A stretch of 64,000 nucleotides of DNA from Paracamarosporium sp. OC-R06-R3 (lineage: Eukaryota; Ascomycota; Dothideomycetes; Pleosporales; Didymosphaeriaceae), in the NCBI GenBank assembly GCA_019828545.1, contig JACVRA010000072.1, positions 112,697-176,696 of the forward strand, in the 5' to 3' direction. The first letter of the stretch is position 1. Each line of letters begins with the position of its first letter. The notes beneath the pieces are model-generated. The model saw only the letters and a list, made by a program, of their open reading frames with translations. It searched no databases and was not told the origin of the DNA. Made by a program: the position numbers and the translations under genes. This document shows positions 34,883-46,055 of the stretch, in pieces.

Positions 34883-36205
34883 TCCACCTGTCTTGACTCA
34901 ATATGCGGCGACATATGACAATGTGCGATGATGCAAGTCTGAACGAAGGGTCCACTGACTTGTTTTAATTTCCGGCGAACGACAAAACCTTACATGCTTT
35001 CACACCATACCCCTCCGCATCTCGACCTTCTCCAGCGCTTTTCAGCGTTAAACTCTGTCCCAACATAATAATCCTACCATTTCTTCGGGAAGCATAACCG
35101 CAATCGTGTTATCTGAAGGTTACGAGGTGCTTGGAATTCTTTGTTTGTCATTTCTCCCTCATACCACCTCTTCTCTTCTTGTGGACAAAGCGAGCCATGC
35201 TCGTGTCGTCTTCTTGCTTCCGGATTGACCGCTTCGCGTACACATGAATAGTAGTGCTTGTGTTCCCTGCTGTTCTCCTTCCCACCCAGCTGACTTCCGC
35301 GGATGAACAACCTTTTGCGTCCGTGTCCGGTTCTTAAAAGCGCCCTCACCACTGTTTTCCACCTTGGGGGAGAAGGAGGCTTGCAAGTCTAGCGATAACT
35401 GTATGTTCTTTCTTTTCGAATTATGGGTGGTATGGAGAATTGGCTTTAGGTGCGATTGATGCGATAAGCGAGGTGTCGAGGGCAGTGGATGTGAAGGGAT
35501 ATTTTTCCTTTCCCTGTATGATGGATGTGTGAGGTGGTGGCAGGCATTTTGGCGCGGTAAGACATGATATTAGTTTCACATACCTCCCTTACCTCATCTT
35601 TCCTTTTTTTGTGTCAAATACCGTGTTTTCTTATGTGATAAAAGCTTGCTGTTTCAGTCGCCCGGAGCTGTTGGACTTGCGTAATAATACCATCTTGAAC
35701 ATGACACGAGTGCGCAGGTGCATCTTATCTTGTGTTACATTGCCCGCGATACGGTATGAGCATATACCATTCGTGCGTTCACGTTCTCCTCACATCCATA
35801 GAGGACGCCCTTGGCCACAGGCTTTGCGCAGTACGTGCGTAACACAGATGAAATGCAGGTTTACGTTGCACAGCATCCCCAATCTAAAAGTGTGCCGACT
35901 ACCGGATTTGATTCATCCAAATTGCAGTATACGAGCCACCAATGATAACTGCATCTCGCTGTCCATTCCAGAATCACAAATTGACATGTACCTATTCCGC
36001 TGTTGGGGGGCTTCTTGGGTTACAGGACGCTTGCACCGCCGTCGTGCTTTGCAATGCTACCATATCGCGGATACGTGAGCGCTGCAGATTACCACGCGCT
36101 CGCTGAACAGGACCGCGGTTAAGTAGGCGTATAAGTACAATGCGGCGCGGGGCATAGTAAGAGCAGGAAAAGGCACTCAGTACAGCATACCTTCAACTAC
36201 ACAAG
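34883..36205. other. Intergenic region
   Basis: 3' flank of the G beta gene and promoter of the secreted eight-cysteine gene. A 155-codon plus-strand frame at 35,611-36,078 has no domain, signal peptide or splice support. A TATAAG box candidate lies at 36,130 (GTATAAGTAC), about 75 bp upstream of ATG 36206. Confidence 0.4.
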
Positions 36206-36727
36206 ATGCTGCAGCTCCAGTTCCCGTTCCAATTCGCTATCCTCCTCTCCACCCTCGCCTTGACACCCCCCGCAACCGCCGCCCTCACCCCTCCAGTCCC
36301 CCTCCGCGAATGCCTCATAACAACCAACACCTCGCTCTCCGCGCTCCTCCCCGCCTTCGCCAACACCCTCACCCCAGAACCCCCCCTCACCATCGCCGCC
36401 CACCCAGCCCGCCACCTCTACCGCCGCACCATCGACGGCACCTGCCTGCAGCTCCAGGTCATCAACACAGACTGCTCGTTCCCTCTCACGGTCACGGGGC
36501 CCGGCCTCGCGCACACGGTGCGCGGCATTGTCGAGCAGTGTCGTGGCACGGGCTGGGCGTGGTATACGGATGCGGAGTCTGGAGATACGTTTCATAAGAG
36601 TGTGTGGGCTATTTTGGGGCTGTGTGCGGATTGGATGCCGAAGGGGACGTGTGGGAGGGTGATTTGTCCCGGGGATAGGACGGGGCTGGAGGTGCATGAT
36701 CCGGGGGTGGCGTGTCCTGAGGAGTAG
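36206..36727 (+). CDS. Secreted protein with eight cysteines (effector-like, hypothetical)
   Basis: A single exon of 173 residues. The N-terminus MLQLQFPFQFAILLSTLALT is a signal peptide, probably cleaved near residues 23-26 (PPATAALT). The mature part has exactly eight cysteines (ECL, TCL, DCS, QCR, LCA, TCG, ICP, ACP), enough for four disulfides, and aromatic clusters (GWAWYTD). Length, secretion and paired cysteines match the profile of a fungal secreted effector or apoplastic protein, but no known family is recognised. The first 160 bp use C at nearly every third position. Its stop lies about 180 bp from the 3' end of the permease gene on the other strand. Confidence 0.75.
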   Translation: MLQLQFPFQFAILLSTLALTPPATAALTPPVPLRECLITTNTSLSALLPAFANTLTPEPPLTIAAHPARHLYRRTIDGTCLQLQVINTDCSFPLTVTGPGLAHTVRGIVEQCRGTGWAWYTDAESGDTFHKSVWAILGLCADWMPKGTCGRVICPGDRTGLEVHDPGVACPEE

Positions 36728-36840
36728 GGAGCGGTTACGGTGAGGGAAGTGCGGTGGTTCGGTGGGTACTTTTTTGTTGTCGGTGATGGGAAGATGAGGA
36801 GCTCGAGGGAGACAGTTTGCATATCGAAAAAAGTTTTATC

Positions 36841-36855
36841 AAAAAAAAAAAAAAA
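36841..36855. repeat. A15 homopolymer
   Basis: A run of 15 adenines in the convergent 3' region between the eight-cysteine gene and the permease, possibly part of a poly(A)-signal-rich 3' end. Confidence 0.9.
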
Positions 36856-36911
36856 GTTTGTTTCTTCAATAACGTTGCGTTTCCTGGTGGTGATTGTGAA
36901 AACGAAGCGCT

Positions 36912-38610
36912 TCACACCCCATCGATTCTGTCTGCCTTCTCGTCATCCTTCCTATCCACCTTCGCCCACTCCAAACTGCTCTCCGCCAATTCCTGCATGA
37001 CGGTACCCTGCGCCTTCCGCACAGGCTTCACCTCGAACAGCCGATCCATCTGATCCAGCGGCACAGCCTTCGTCTCGGGAATGAGGAACCAGGTGAAAAC
37101 GACCGCGCACGCAGAGACGGCCCCGAAGAAGAAATACATCCCGAACCCGTTCCTCCCCATGCTGGCAACCATGTTCGGCGTCACCCTCGCAATCACAAAC
37201 GTCCACAGCCAGTTGCTCATGCTCGCGCCGACTTGGCCTACGTTACGGCTGCTCTGGCTGAACATCTCGGCGTTGACGACCCAGGGTGTGCCGTTCCAGG
37301 ACGTGATGTACACGCATGTCCAGAGGTAGATGAAGAATATTGTGGCGATGCCTTGGGAGGAAAGCGAGGAAGTGGTGGTTGATGATGCAGGGCTGGAAAC
37401 GATGAGGGCGCCGATGATGAGCATGCAGATTGCGCCGGTGGTGCCGCCGACGAGGAAGAGAGTCCGGCGGCCGAGCTTGTCGATGAGGACGGTGAGCCAG
37501 ATGACCGTCATAATGCATTTTACGACGCCGAAGAGGCCGGTCATTAGGTCGACTGTTTTGATGGACGTGACGCCCATGGTTTCGAAGATGGTGGGTGAGT
37601 AGTAGTTCTATTGAGTGTTAGGTGAAGCTTGATAAAGTTAGGGATGTGAGAACTCACGATTGCGTTGATCCCGGAGAAGTTCTGGAGCACGAACAGCATG
37701 TGGCCTAGGAAGAGCCGCCACAGCACCTTGTTGTCGGTCAAGGCGAGGCGGATCGGCTTGAGGAAACCAGATGGCAGGCCTTGGATCTGCAGGTCCATCA
37801 TCTCAATTTCCTCCAGGATATACGTGTCTTCGGGCTGAAGCTTCCTGAGCCAACATAGGTTCGCGACTCCTTCATCGCGGCGGCCCTTGGTCCATAGCCA
37901 GCGTGGAGATTCGCGGAGGAACAGGAGACTGCCGATAAGGACGATACCAGCAGGTATCAGTTGTACAGCAAAGGGAATAAGCCATTGGTTGCGGCCATCG
38001 GGCAGACTCTGCGACATCCCGTAGTTGATCCAGAAGCCCACGAGACCACCTATTTGCCAGCCGAGCTCGTATGTGCCGACCAAACGCCCACGGATGGCCG
38101 GGGGAGCAATCTCCGAAATGTAGATGGGGACCTGAACGTTATGAGTCAACCACTCGAACCGAACAGTATCATAACTCAACTTACAATCATAGTACACCCT
38201 CCGACTCCAAATCCAGAAATAACTCGTCCAGCGTACATAGGGCCGATTTTCCCGCCGATTGCGGCAAAAGTAACGCAAGCTCCAATGATGAACATGCTGA
38301 CGAAGGTCCACAGCGTAATTCTCCGACCAAGATAATACGCGGTCGAATAGGCAAAAATGGATCCGAAGAAAGCTCCAGCCTGGAACAATGAGACGATGTT
38401 GGCTTGGATCAAGCTCGACTGAGACGGGCTCATGCTGCTGAGGCCGAACTCATCCTTGAACGATTCGAGAGATACCGTGGTCCCGATGAAAGAAGTGGTG
38501 TAACCGATCATGCATGATGCGAACGATGCTGTTGCGGCGGAGACGTATACGCGCCAATTGTACACGCTGGGCGGCGTAGGGCGGTCTTCAATCTTAGCCA
38601 GGATGCCCAT
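36912..38610 (-). CDS. MFS sugar/quinate permease (QutD-like)
   Basis: Exons 38610-38185, 38131-37658 and 37607-36912 encode 531 residues; an in-frame ATG at 38640 would add 10. Introns are 53 nt (GTAAGT) and 50 nt (GTGAGT). The start MGILAKIEDRPTPPSVYNWRVY is the quinate-permease signature, and the total length is that of QutD-type carriers. Sugar-porter motifs are intact: YYLGRRITLW after TM2, PIYISEIAPPAIRGRLVG after TM4, RESPRWLWTKGR before the central loop, DKLGRRTLFLVGG after TM8 and PETKAVPLDQMDRLF at the end. Twelve membrane helices are expected. A proton-coupled plasma-membrane transporter of quinate or a related polyol/sugar is the family inference. No qut catabolic genes are beside it. 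Confidence 0.85.
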
Positions 38611-41600
38611 CTTGCTGAAGATAGCTCTTTCCTGCTTCACAGCGGACTGGGGACACCGGTAGGAATATAACTGAGGAATTGAAGGGTTCGAGAGAAGTCA
38701 ATGGCGGTGGGAAGATGCTTCAAAAGGGCCACCATGACTGGACCGTGGCAACGGCGCATCCTCTTTAGCGGGGCTCCTACGCCCTCTGCATCTCAAAAAA
38801 CTCATCTGGGGCCCCGAGAGCCCCATACGGGGACTCCAATGTCGTCAGAAGACGCCCCTAAACTGCAGCTTATCGCGAACCCATCTCGGATGTCTCGCAT
38901 CTCCGTGCTAACCGCTGCGGCATCGTGACGGCTGGGTGAATCTTCTGCCGCCCATTTCTAAGCCTGTGAAGCCAGGGTGGGTCCGCGATGGAAATAATTT
39001 TAAGCCTCATGGTCGTTTTCCGCATGTTGACTTGGGGACCCACACGGTTCCTTTCCGATACCGCTGTGATGTAATGCGCTTACCGTAAACAGCACATGTT
39101 CCTTCTCCCACAGGGTCCAACGCCAACTCTTCAATAATGACTTCTTGCAACCCTTTTGTTATGTTGATCAGTGCTGCATGTTCTTTGTACAGGCTAAACC
39201 TGAGCCCATGCTCTAACCTCCGTCGATGGAAGTTTCCGTCGTGACCAACAAACCGAGGCATTCGGCCGAGCAGCTTTGCGCTCCAGGAAGAACAAGTCTT
39301 ATTAGCTTTTCCGGTGTTCACTCTTGAAACTCTTCATCATACAGGAAGCTAGCAAAAACCGGCCGCCGCCCGTTGTTGTTCAAGCTTTCCTTGCCGCGGT
39401 TGCCGAATAGCGCCCGACCGCCGCGCGGACAATGGCCGTTGAGCTCCTGGATAAAGACATACACTCGGTAGATAATGACGGGGTCAACATCTTGCAGGCT
39501 AAAGAGACAACAAGTCGGAGGTAGGAAAGCTGGATAATGCGTTCTCTCAAAGATTACTCCCATGGATAACCCTCGCAACCCGTTGCCGACAAACTTCCAG
39601 TACACCTCGGTTCCGCTTGGACACAAAGTATCAAAGTCCACTGCGATGAGGCCGGTGCGTACCGGGTACCAGCGTCTTGTGGTGGACAAAGCAAGCACAT
39701 TGATAGAAGCGTTGCTGTCAAAGAGTCGCTTGTACGAACGCATAATGGTTCGAAACAAAGCGCACCAACCAGCTGCATATTGCATAGTGCATGGTAAGAT
39801 TGTAACTCCACAGGCGTTCACCTAGCCCTGTCGCATTCAAGGACCCTTGTTTTGAGGGCAGGATGGGGTGTGCTCGGCACACTCGAGATCTAGACCAGAT
39901 CACATATACTCTCCTCCTAGGCTATAGGACGGTTAAGACATGTAACACTGCATAACAGGCGCGACACCGCGCTCGTGAAAAGGGAGGCCTATGTTTGGAA
40001 ACTGTTGGAGGTGAATCGTGATGCTGTGGCATCATTCTTGGAGTGATGGAGCGTACAGCTGCTTGTCTGGTACACTACACGACCCAAAGCAAACGGCGTC
40101 TTCACTTCGTTTGTCGAAACTTGCTCTGGACACGTGCGCAAGGCCAAATGGCTCTTGTGTGACGATGGTCAGGATGCAGTGACACACAGCAGTCAAAGCT
40201 CGGTCTCGTGGCAACACCCCAACTCGTAGTCAAAGGCGTTGGCTGTTGGGCGAGAGAAGAAAAAGAAGGCTCGCTAGTAGCGGAAGGATCCTTGAGCGCT
40301 TAGCGGACAATTACTCTCACCATCTCCACGTGTCCGTAGAGGGTATTTTCAACTCCGTGCATAAGTGCACTGTTCGCTTCCCGCATTGCATGTCCGTTAA
40401 CTATCACCTCGTATTAATCGAGAGGGAAGGTAGGCACTGCATTATCGATGTCTTATTGACAATAATGCTGAGGGGTACTGGGTGTTGCCAGGGTATGCCG
40501 GACAAGGTATAATGGCTTGATGATATGACTATGCACACGAGGCTGGCTAGCTGCTTTGAGGGAGTCATTGTGTTGAAAGACCCAAACGAGTCGTAACGGG
40601 CGAAGTATAGCCAGGATTCATCATCGAATCAGGCACTGTGGAGAGCCGGTGGCTCAGCGTCTGAGACAAAGCTGTGCTGGGTTGGGCGTGCGTCAGCGGA
40701 CCTGGTCGAGGACCGAACGCTTCCTGATGGTGACATTGCTTGCGGACAGGCGGCCAGGAAGAAGAGAGAGGTCCTTGGCTGCCCGAAAGGGAACCACAGT
40801 GCATGGGGACGCGTAAAATTAGGTGTACGCAAGCGGAACATGTCCGTACGACGCACATGTACTGCAGCAGGGTTGGATACGAGGACGAATGCATGCACGT
40901 GGCATAGATGAAGGTCGAGGATCCGTGCTCCCTATTTTTATTGCAGTGGGCGACGAGGTGAAAGGGAAGTCGACGACCCGATGCAGGAGGCTTCTAGAAA
41001 TTGGACTCTGGCAAAAAGCAGTGATAGACGCTGGTGGCTGGAGGCACGGACGGCGCCCCCCTTTCGGCGCCGTTCAGGCTACGTGTTGTCCGGCAGCGTG
41101 ACTGGCAATCTGGCGACGAAGCGGCGAGCGCATGAAGGCGGTGCGTCAGGCAAGGCTCGAGGGTCGCTGGTGACGTGCCCGTCTGGCGATGAAGCTGGCG
41201 GCTGCCGGAGCCCGTTACAGCAGCAGTTTCGGAGGCGCACATCACGGCGAGCAGGACGGCGTTTGAGGGCGGGCGATTGGGCCGAGGACAGGCAAACAGC
41301 GCTTTGTGTGGCCCATTGTTTCGGCCTCGAGGGCGCGTTTCAGAAGGATGGCGGCGCTGCTCGCCAATCTACCAATGCGGTGGCCGGCAGGGGCCCGTCG
41401 CGTGGTCAGCTCAGCCTTAGCAACGTGCCTGCGGGGGGTTTCCTTGCTGCTCGCCCACCAAGACTCGCACCGCAACGCGCTGCTGGCCTGATCACCGCGT
41501 CCTCCAGCACCCTGCCCACGCCGCCGGCGCCCAATCGCAGCCCTGAGACACTGCCAAAATAGCAGCCGACCAGCCCCTGCCGACGCCGACCTTGTCACTG

Positions 41601-41692
41601 TCATCCCAGGCCTCTGCCCGCCCGGCTCCTCCCCCGTACACAAAGCACCCGTACTTATAGAGCTGCCCGCCCGACTCAGGCACCTTTTCACT
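38611..41692. other. About 3 kb intergenic region with two tandem minus-strand frames
   Basis: The first 250 bp are the permease promoter, with several SYGGRG-type sites (38647-38652, 38768-38773, 38806-38811). Two long frames sit head to tail on the minus strand (39821-39318, 167 codons, and 39321-39007, 104 codons) and could be a decayed or spliced gene, but I could not join them cleanly or recognise a family. The last 700 bp (about 40,980-41,690) are GC-rich and look like a long leader for the phosducin-like gene. Confidence 0.4.
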
Positions 41693-42662
41693 ATGACTTC
41701 ATCTGCCGCGCAGGACGAATACAACGAGCTCTTCCGCGACAAGGACAGAGAGACCCGCCACCCCGAGGACAGGACCAACGACAGCGACCGCGACGACGAC
41801 GAGCACGACGAGCGCTACTACGAGAACGACGACCAGGACACCGACGACGAGCTCGGCATCGACAAGGACCCCGCCGCCATGCGCTCCAACAACTACTACG
41901 TGCCCTCGATCCGCTCCGAGGCAAACACGGGGCCCAAGGGCGTCATTGCAGACGCCGCTGCCTTCGAGAAGGCCAAGAAGCAGGCCCGCCGCTTCACCTG
42001 GAAGAAGCAGCAGGAGCCCACCTCGTACACCGTCACCGCCTACCACGACGAGAAGCTGTCGTCCGACGACGAGGAAGATGGCTTCATGAAGCAGTGGCGA
42101 GAGGCACGCCTGCGCGAGCTCCAGAACGCCGGCCAGCGGATACGGTCACGCACAACCAGCCCCAGCCGACGGATATACGGCAACATGCCTGCGGTCGACG
42201 GCGAGGGCTTCCTCGAGGCCATCGAGAAGGTCGCGCGGGACACCATCGTTGTCGTCTACATCTACGACGATACAGTACGTTGCAGACCCCTGCACAGCAC
42301 TCCATCAGCCGCTAACAGAATCCAGTCTGAGATCTCCGCCATGGTCGAGGAGCAGATGCGCGAGGTAGCAAGACGCAACGACACCACGCGCTTCATCAAG
42401 CTCCACTACGTCGACGCCGAGATGGAGGTTGCTGGCGTGCCCGCCGTCATCGCATACAAAAATGCCGACAAGATCGCCGGCCTGGTGCCGCTCATGGACG
42501 AGCTTCCCGAAGACTCTGAACTCACAGCCGTGAGCCTGGAGACCGTGTTTAGGCGGTGAGTTTTGCCCTAGTGCAATTGGGCCTTTGGGGCCGGTGACAC
42601 TGCATAAGTGAAACAGAACCGTCAGCTGACTCACCGCTTACAGGCATCGCATTCTAAATTAA
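41693..42662 (+). CDS. Phosducin-like protein (G beta-gamma chaperone)
   Basis: Exons 41693-42274, 42326-42555 and 42644-42662 encode 276 residues. Intron 1 is 51 nt (donor GTACGT, branch GCTAACAG, acceptor TCCAG) and in frame, so read-through would insert 17 residues. Intron 2 is 88 nt (donor GTGAGT, branch AGCTGACT, acceptor TTACAG); splicing replaces an immediate stop by a short HRILN end that matches the usual end of fungal homologues. The N-terminus is acidic, then TGPKGVIADAAAFEKAKK is the phosducin helix. A thioredoxin-like domain follows (DTIVVVYIYDDT, then RFIKLHYVDAE, VAGVPAVIAYKNADKI). Fungal PhLP (BDM-1, PhnA) helps CCT fold G beta and is needed for G beta-gamma signalling. The G beta gene lies about 7 kb upstream. 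Confidence 0.9.
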
Positions 42663-45450
42663 TCGACCTACAGCAAAGCAGTGCTTGCTCGGTTCCTTTG
42701 CATGCCGTTCTACTTCCTGCTATACGCCGACACACTATGTCTGCGTCGCAGCTGTTAGCGTACCTGCTCGTCGGTTTTCGCGAATAGAATTCGCGGTCCT
42801 CGTGTTTCAGCTCGCCTCTCAGGAATGACCGGGCCCGGTTGGCGTGGCGATCCCGTATCCCATGTCCACCATGCGACACGCACCACTCCGGCTCCGCGAA
42901 ACATGACCGTCATTTCATTTTTACCTCGTCTCGCTCTCGCATCCGTATTTGCACCGGACATGCGAGACGCAGACGTACATCATCTGTACAAACATAGCAT
43001 AGCGTGCGCAGTGCCGTAGGCTCACGACTCTCTGGTTTCATGTATCATGGTTCGGCATTTGCTTCTGCGCTGGCGTTGTATCTAGATCTGCGTCCTCTCG
43101 GGAGGAAACTTTGCTGTCGTTTCAGCACGGCAGGGTTGGCGTTTTGTTGTTGGATGGCCCGCGCCTCCATTTTCTTTTGTCTTGTTGGCTGGGCGATTGA
43201 GCGAGCACACAAAAATGTGCACACATACAGTACTTTAATACCCCGGTATGTCAGATGGTAACGTTCGGGATGAACGGAAACGTAATCACTGCTTCGATGA
43301 ACTCTATCTACGTGCCCGTCCAATTGCAACCGTGATAGACGTGATATCAAGAACTGTAGTTTTGCTTATTCCAACCATCACGAAGGTTCGTCGCTATCGA
43401 CCGTAAACCAGAATCCAGCCTTCGGCACTTACCATGCCTCCCATGCCTATCGACTTCTGCTTTCGTCGTCTACCCGGTGACCGATACGTACGCGCACACC
43501 ATGCCACGCCTCGCCTCGCTCCTAGACCCCATCCATACGCCCCTACACTGCATTCTACGCGCAACCCACCAGCCGATCTCCCCACCTCCCAACGCCGCCG
43601 CCGCCTCGCTCCTTGCTGATGTCATACCGCAAGAGGAGCAAAGTGTACGTGTACATGTACGGCGTGCATCCCGCTTACTCTGCCCTCGAAGCACACCTGA
43701 CTAGCCAGCCGGCGAGCAAACTAGTCTCCCCGTGTTTCACAACGGTAGGGCTGTGCCTGCCATACTTGCTCGCTGTATATCCTATATCTGCTCCGCGTGA
43801 ACAGCGGTGCTGGACTAGTCTCTCACACTGCGTTTCCCTGCACCCGAGGCGAGGTTCACGTCCGTGTGGAGCGCCGATGTGATCTGATCTGATCGGCATG
43901 CTGGCCATGTGCAGCGCGTACGGTACGTGTGTTTCAAACGCCGTCTTGACGTCAGGCCCCCGCCTGTGCGTCCTGTGAGGCCGCGGCGCGGCGAGGCGAG
44001 GCGTCGTGTTTTTGGAATCCCGCGTCGTAGGGCAGGACTGGGCTGGGCTGTACGTTTGCTCGCCTGTGTGTCTGTTTGATGTATGATGGTGGTGCGAGTG
44101 CATGGGCGATTGGGTGCGTGAGGTGTGTGAGGTGAGGCGTGTGTGTTGGTGGGATAGCTGGATGTTTCACGAAACTTGACGAAACGGGGGGATGGTGTGG
44201 GATTGGGTGTGTGTATGGGACTAGGTTGTGGGTACGCGGGGCGAGAGGATCTGGATCGGTGGGATCGGGCGGTTGTTGGTGAGGTGCGGTGAGTTGGTGG
44301 GATTGTTGTTTTGGAATAGGCGGTCGGAGGTTAGACGGGGGCGTTTGATCGGGCCTGCATAGCGGGTAGATCGGTGCGGGTTGCTTAAGGTTGGAAGGAC
44401 GTGCTTAGGTCGGCCTCATGCTGTCTGATTGCTCTGGCTGGAGGGCGGCGTTGTAGTGGATGCAATGGGCGTTGGTTGGCATCCTGGCACGGACGGGGCG
44501 GGCCTTATCCATCGTTAAGGCTCATTTGGGCTCAACGATCAGTTCAGGCAGGACAGGGCGGCGGGCTTGACGCTGCGAGGCCATCCTTCTGCGTTGGAAA
44601 ACGCTCTGCTTGCGAGTTGATCATAGTCGGTGTTGCTCGAGGCCTCAGCGCTCGACAATGAATATCTCTTTACGCTATCCTGCTCTTACTAACAAGTTCT
44701 TCTTTATTTTAGGAACGGAGCGAACGTCTTCCTCAGCAAGGCCTGACGTCTGGGCGTGCGGGAGCACCCGCTTTCCGTATCTTCTGTTGGGCATCGTGGG
44801 CAGCAGATGCAGGCTCCCCAAATCCAACTCTACGGAAATCTGTGAATGCCTTGGAAAACTCTGTGATTGATCGAATACTTGTTGTGACAACGTACTCTAA
44901 AGATGTAAATTCGGTAACACTATATTGATTGCAGGGCCCGCTAGTTCGAAGAGGGTAACCCCTCACTTGACTACAAACGATCCTGAAGTTCTAGAGGCTA
45001 AAGACACTCCTTGCTTCACATTAATCAAATGGCGAACTTCTATCTGGGCATTCACCACTACCGCATTTCTGTGGATTTCACGATTTCTACTTCGTTACTG
45101 GCTTACCACGGATAACTCCCACGGTTAGTGTTTGGACTTGCGTGGGATTGCGCAGGATCGCGCCTCGCATCTATGCGCTACCAAACATGGAAAGCTGGGC
45201 TTTTTTTCAGCGGACCTCTCCACGTCCTTCGAGCCAATAAAATAATTCCAATGGCTCTCAATGAGATGGCATGTGTCCGACCAGACTGGCTACCAAGGTT
45301 CAAGTTCTGGCTGACATCTGCTTGGGACACGACAGCTTAATGTGATATCCACAAGTGTATAGATGCCACACCGATTTGAGTTCGTTTGGTCACACGAGAT
45401 GGTGAGGTGAATATTTCTGGAGTGCTTGATCTGTAGCAACATCTGATTCG
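42663..45450. other. Gene-poor region with a strongly G-skewed tract
   Basis: No gene can be supported. About 44,040-44,360 is a plus-strand G/T-rich tract (C/A-rich on the other strand) with repeated GTG, GGTG and GGGATTG units, which could be a leader on the minus strand, a non-coding transcript or G-quadruplex-prone DNA. From about 44,900 the composition turns AT-rich. Confidence 0.45.
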
Positions 45451-46055
45451 ATGTCTTTTGTTTGTCCTTGGTTTTGGTTTCTACTATCGATATGTACTGG
45501 CCGGTTAACAACAGTCACTAACGAGTCTGTTCGCTCTACGATGCTCGTAGAATCCCCGGCTGCATATCTGAACAACATGTGCCAATTGATCTACGCCGCC
45601 GTCGCGCCTCTAGGCATCGGGTCGGATATGGAGGTGTCGTACAGAGGCTCCTATATAGAAAACGAGGGTATGTGTGCGTACGTAACAAGATTTGTCCGCG
45701 AGCAAAAGTACAAAGGTGAAGCCTATCTCAACGATGGGGTGTGTCAGATTTGGGCTTCTCAGGGAAAAAAATTTCCATCGCGATGCCGATATCGACTGGA
45801 TGGCTGTTTTTCTTGGAGCTCCGATATCCGCGGGATGGACTGGTAAGCACAAGGTAGATATGAGTGATGTCAACGCGGCGTTGTGGAAAGGAGGCCAATG
45901 CAATGCAGCTAGAAATTGGTGGAAACATGAGTGTAACAATGGAAAAGGTTCGTACTGAAGGGATTATTGTAGGTGTTCTCGCTAACATCGCTACAGATTG
46001 GAGGACATGTGGAGTGCCCTGTCCTTATTACGGATTCGGAGGATGTTCTTCTTGA
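45451..46055 (+). pseudogene. Frameshifted small secreted cysteine-rich gene
   Basis: ATG 45451 opens a frame with a hydrophobic secretion-type start (FVCPWFWFLLSICTG). The frame runs to an A7 homopolymer at 45765-45771. Beyond it the matching coding sense continues in another frame (HRDADIDWMAVFLG onward), so one extra A explains the break. The second part runs to 45947, where a 49-nt intron (donor GTTCGT, branch GCTAACA, acceptor CTACAG, 45948-45996) joins in phase to a final exon ending at 46055 (DWRTCGVPC then YYGFGGCSS). A further in-frame 48-nt intron may lie at 45668-45715. The product would be roughly 180-200 residues, cysteine- and tryptophan-rich. No family is recognised. A sequencing error or a true disabling mutation are both possible. 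Confidence 0.45.

Noticed and set aside
40981..41562. 193-codon plus-strand frame as a protein gene
   Set aside because: Ala/Arg/Pro-rich, overlaps a similar minus-strand frame, and lies in the leader of the phosducin-like gene.
42326..42559. Stop directly after RR as the end of the phosducin-like protein
   Set aside because: A well-formed intron and a short last exon give the tail expected for the family.
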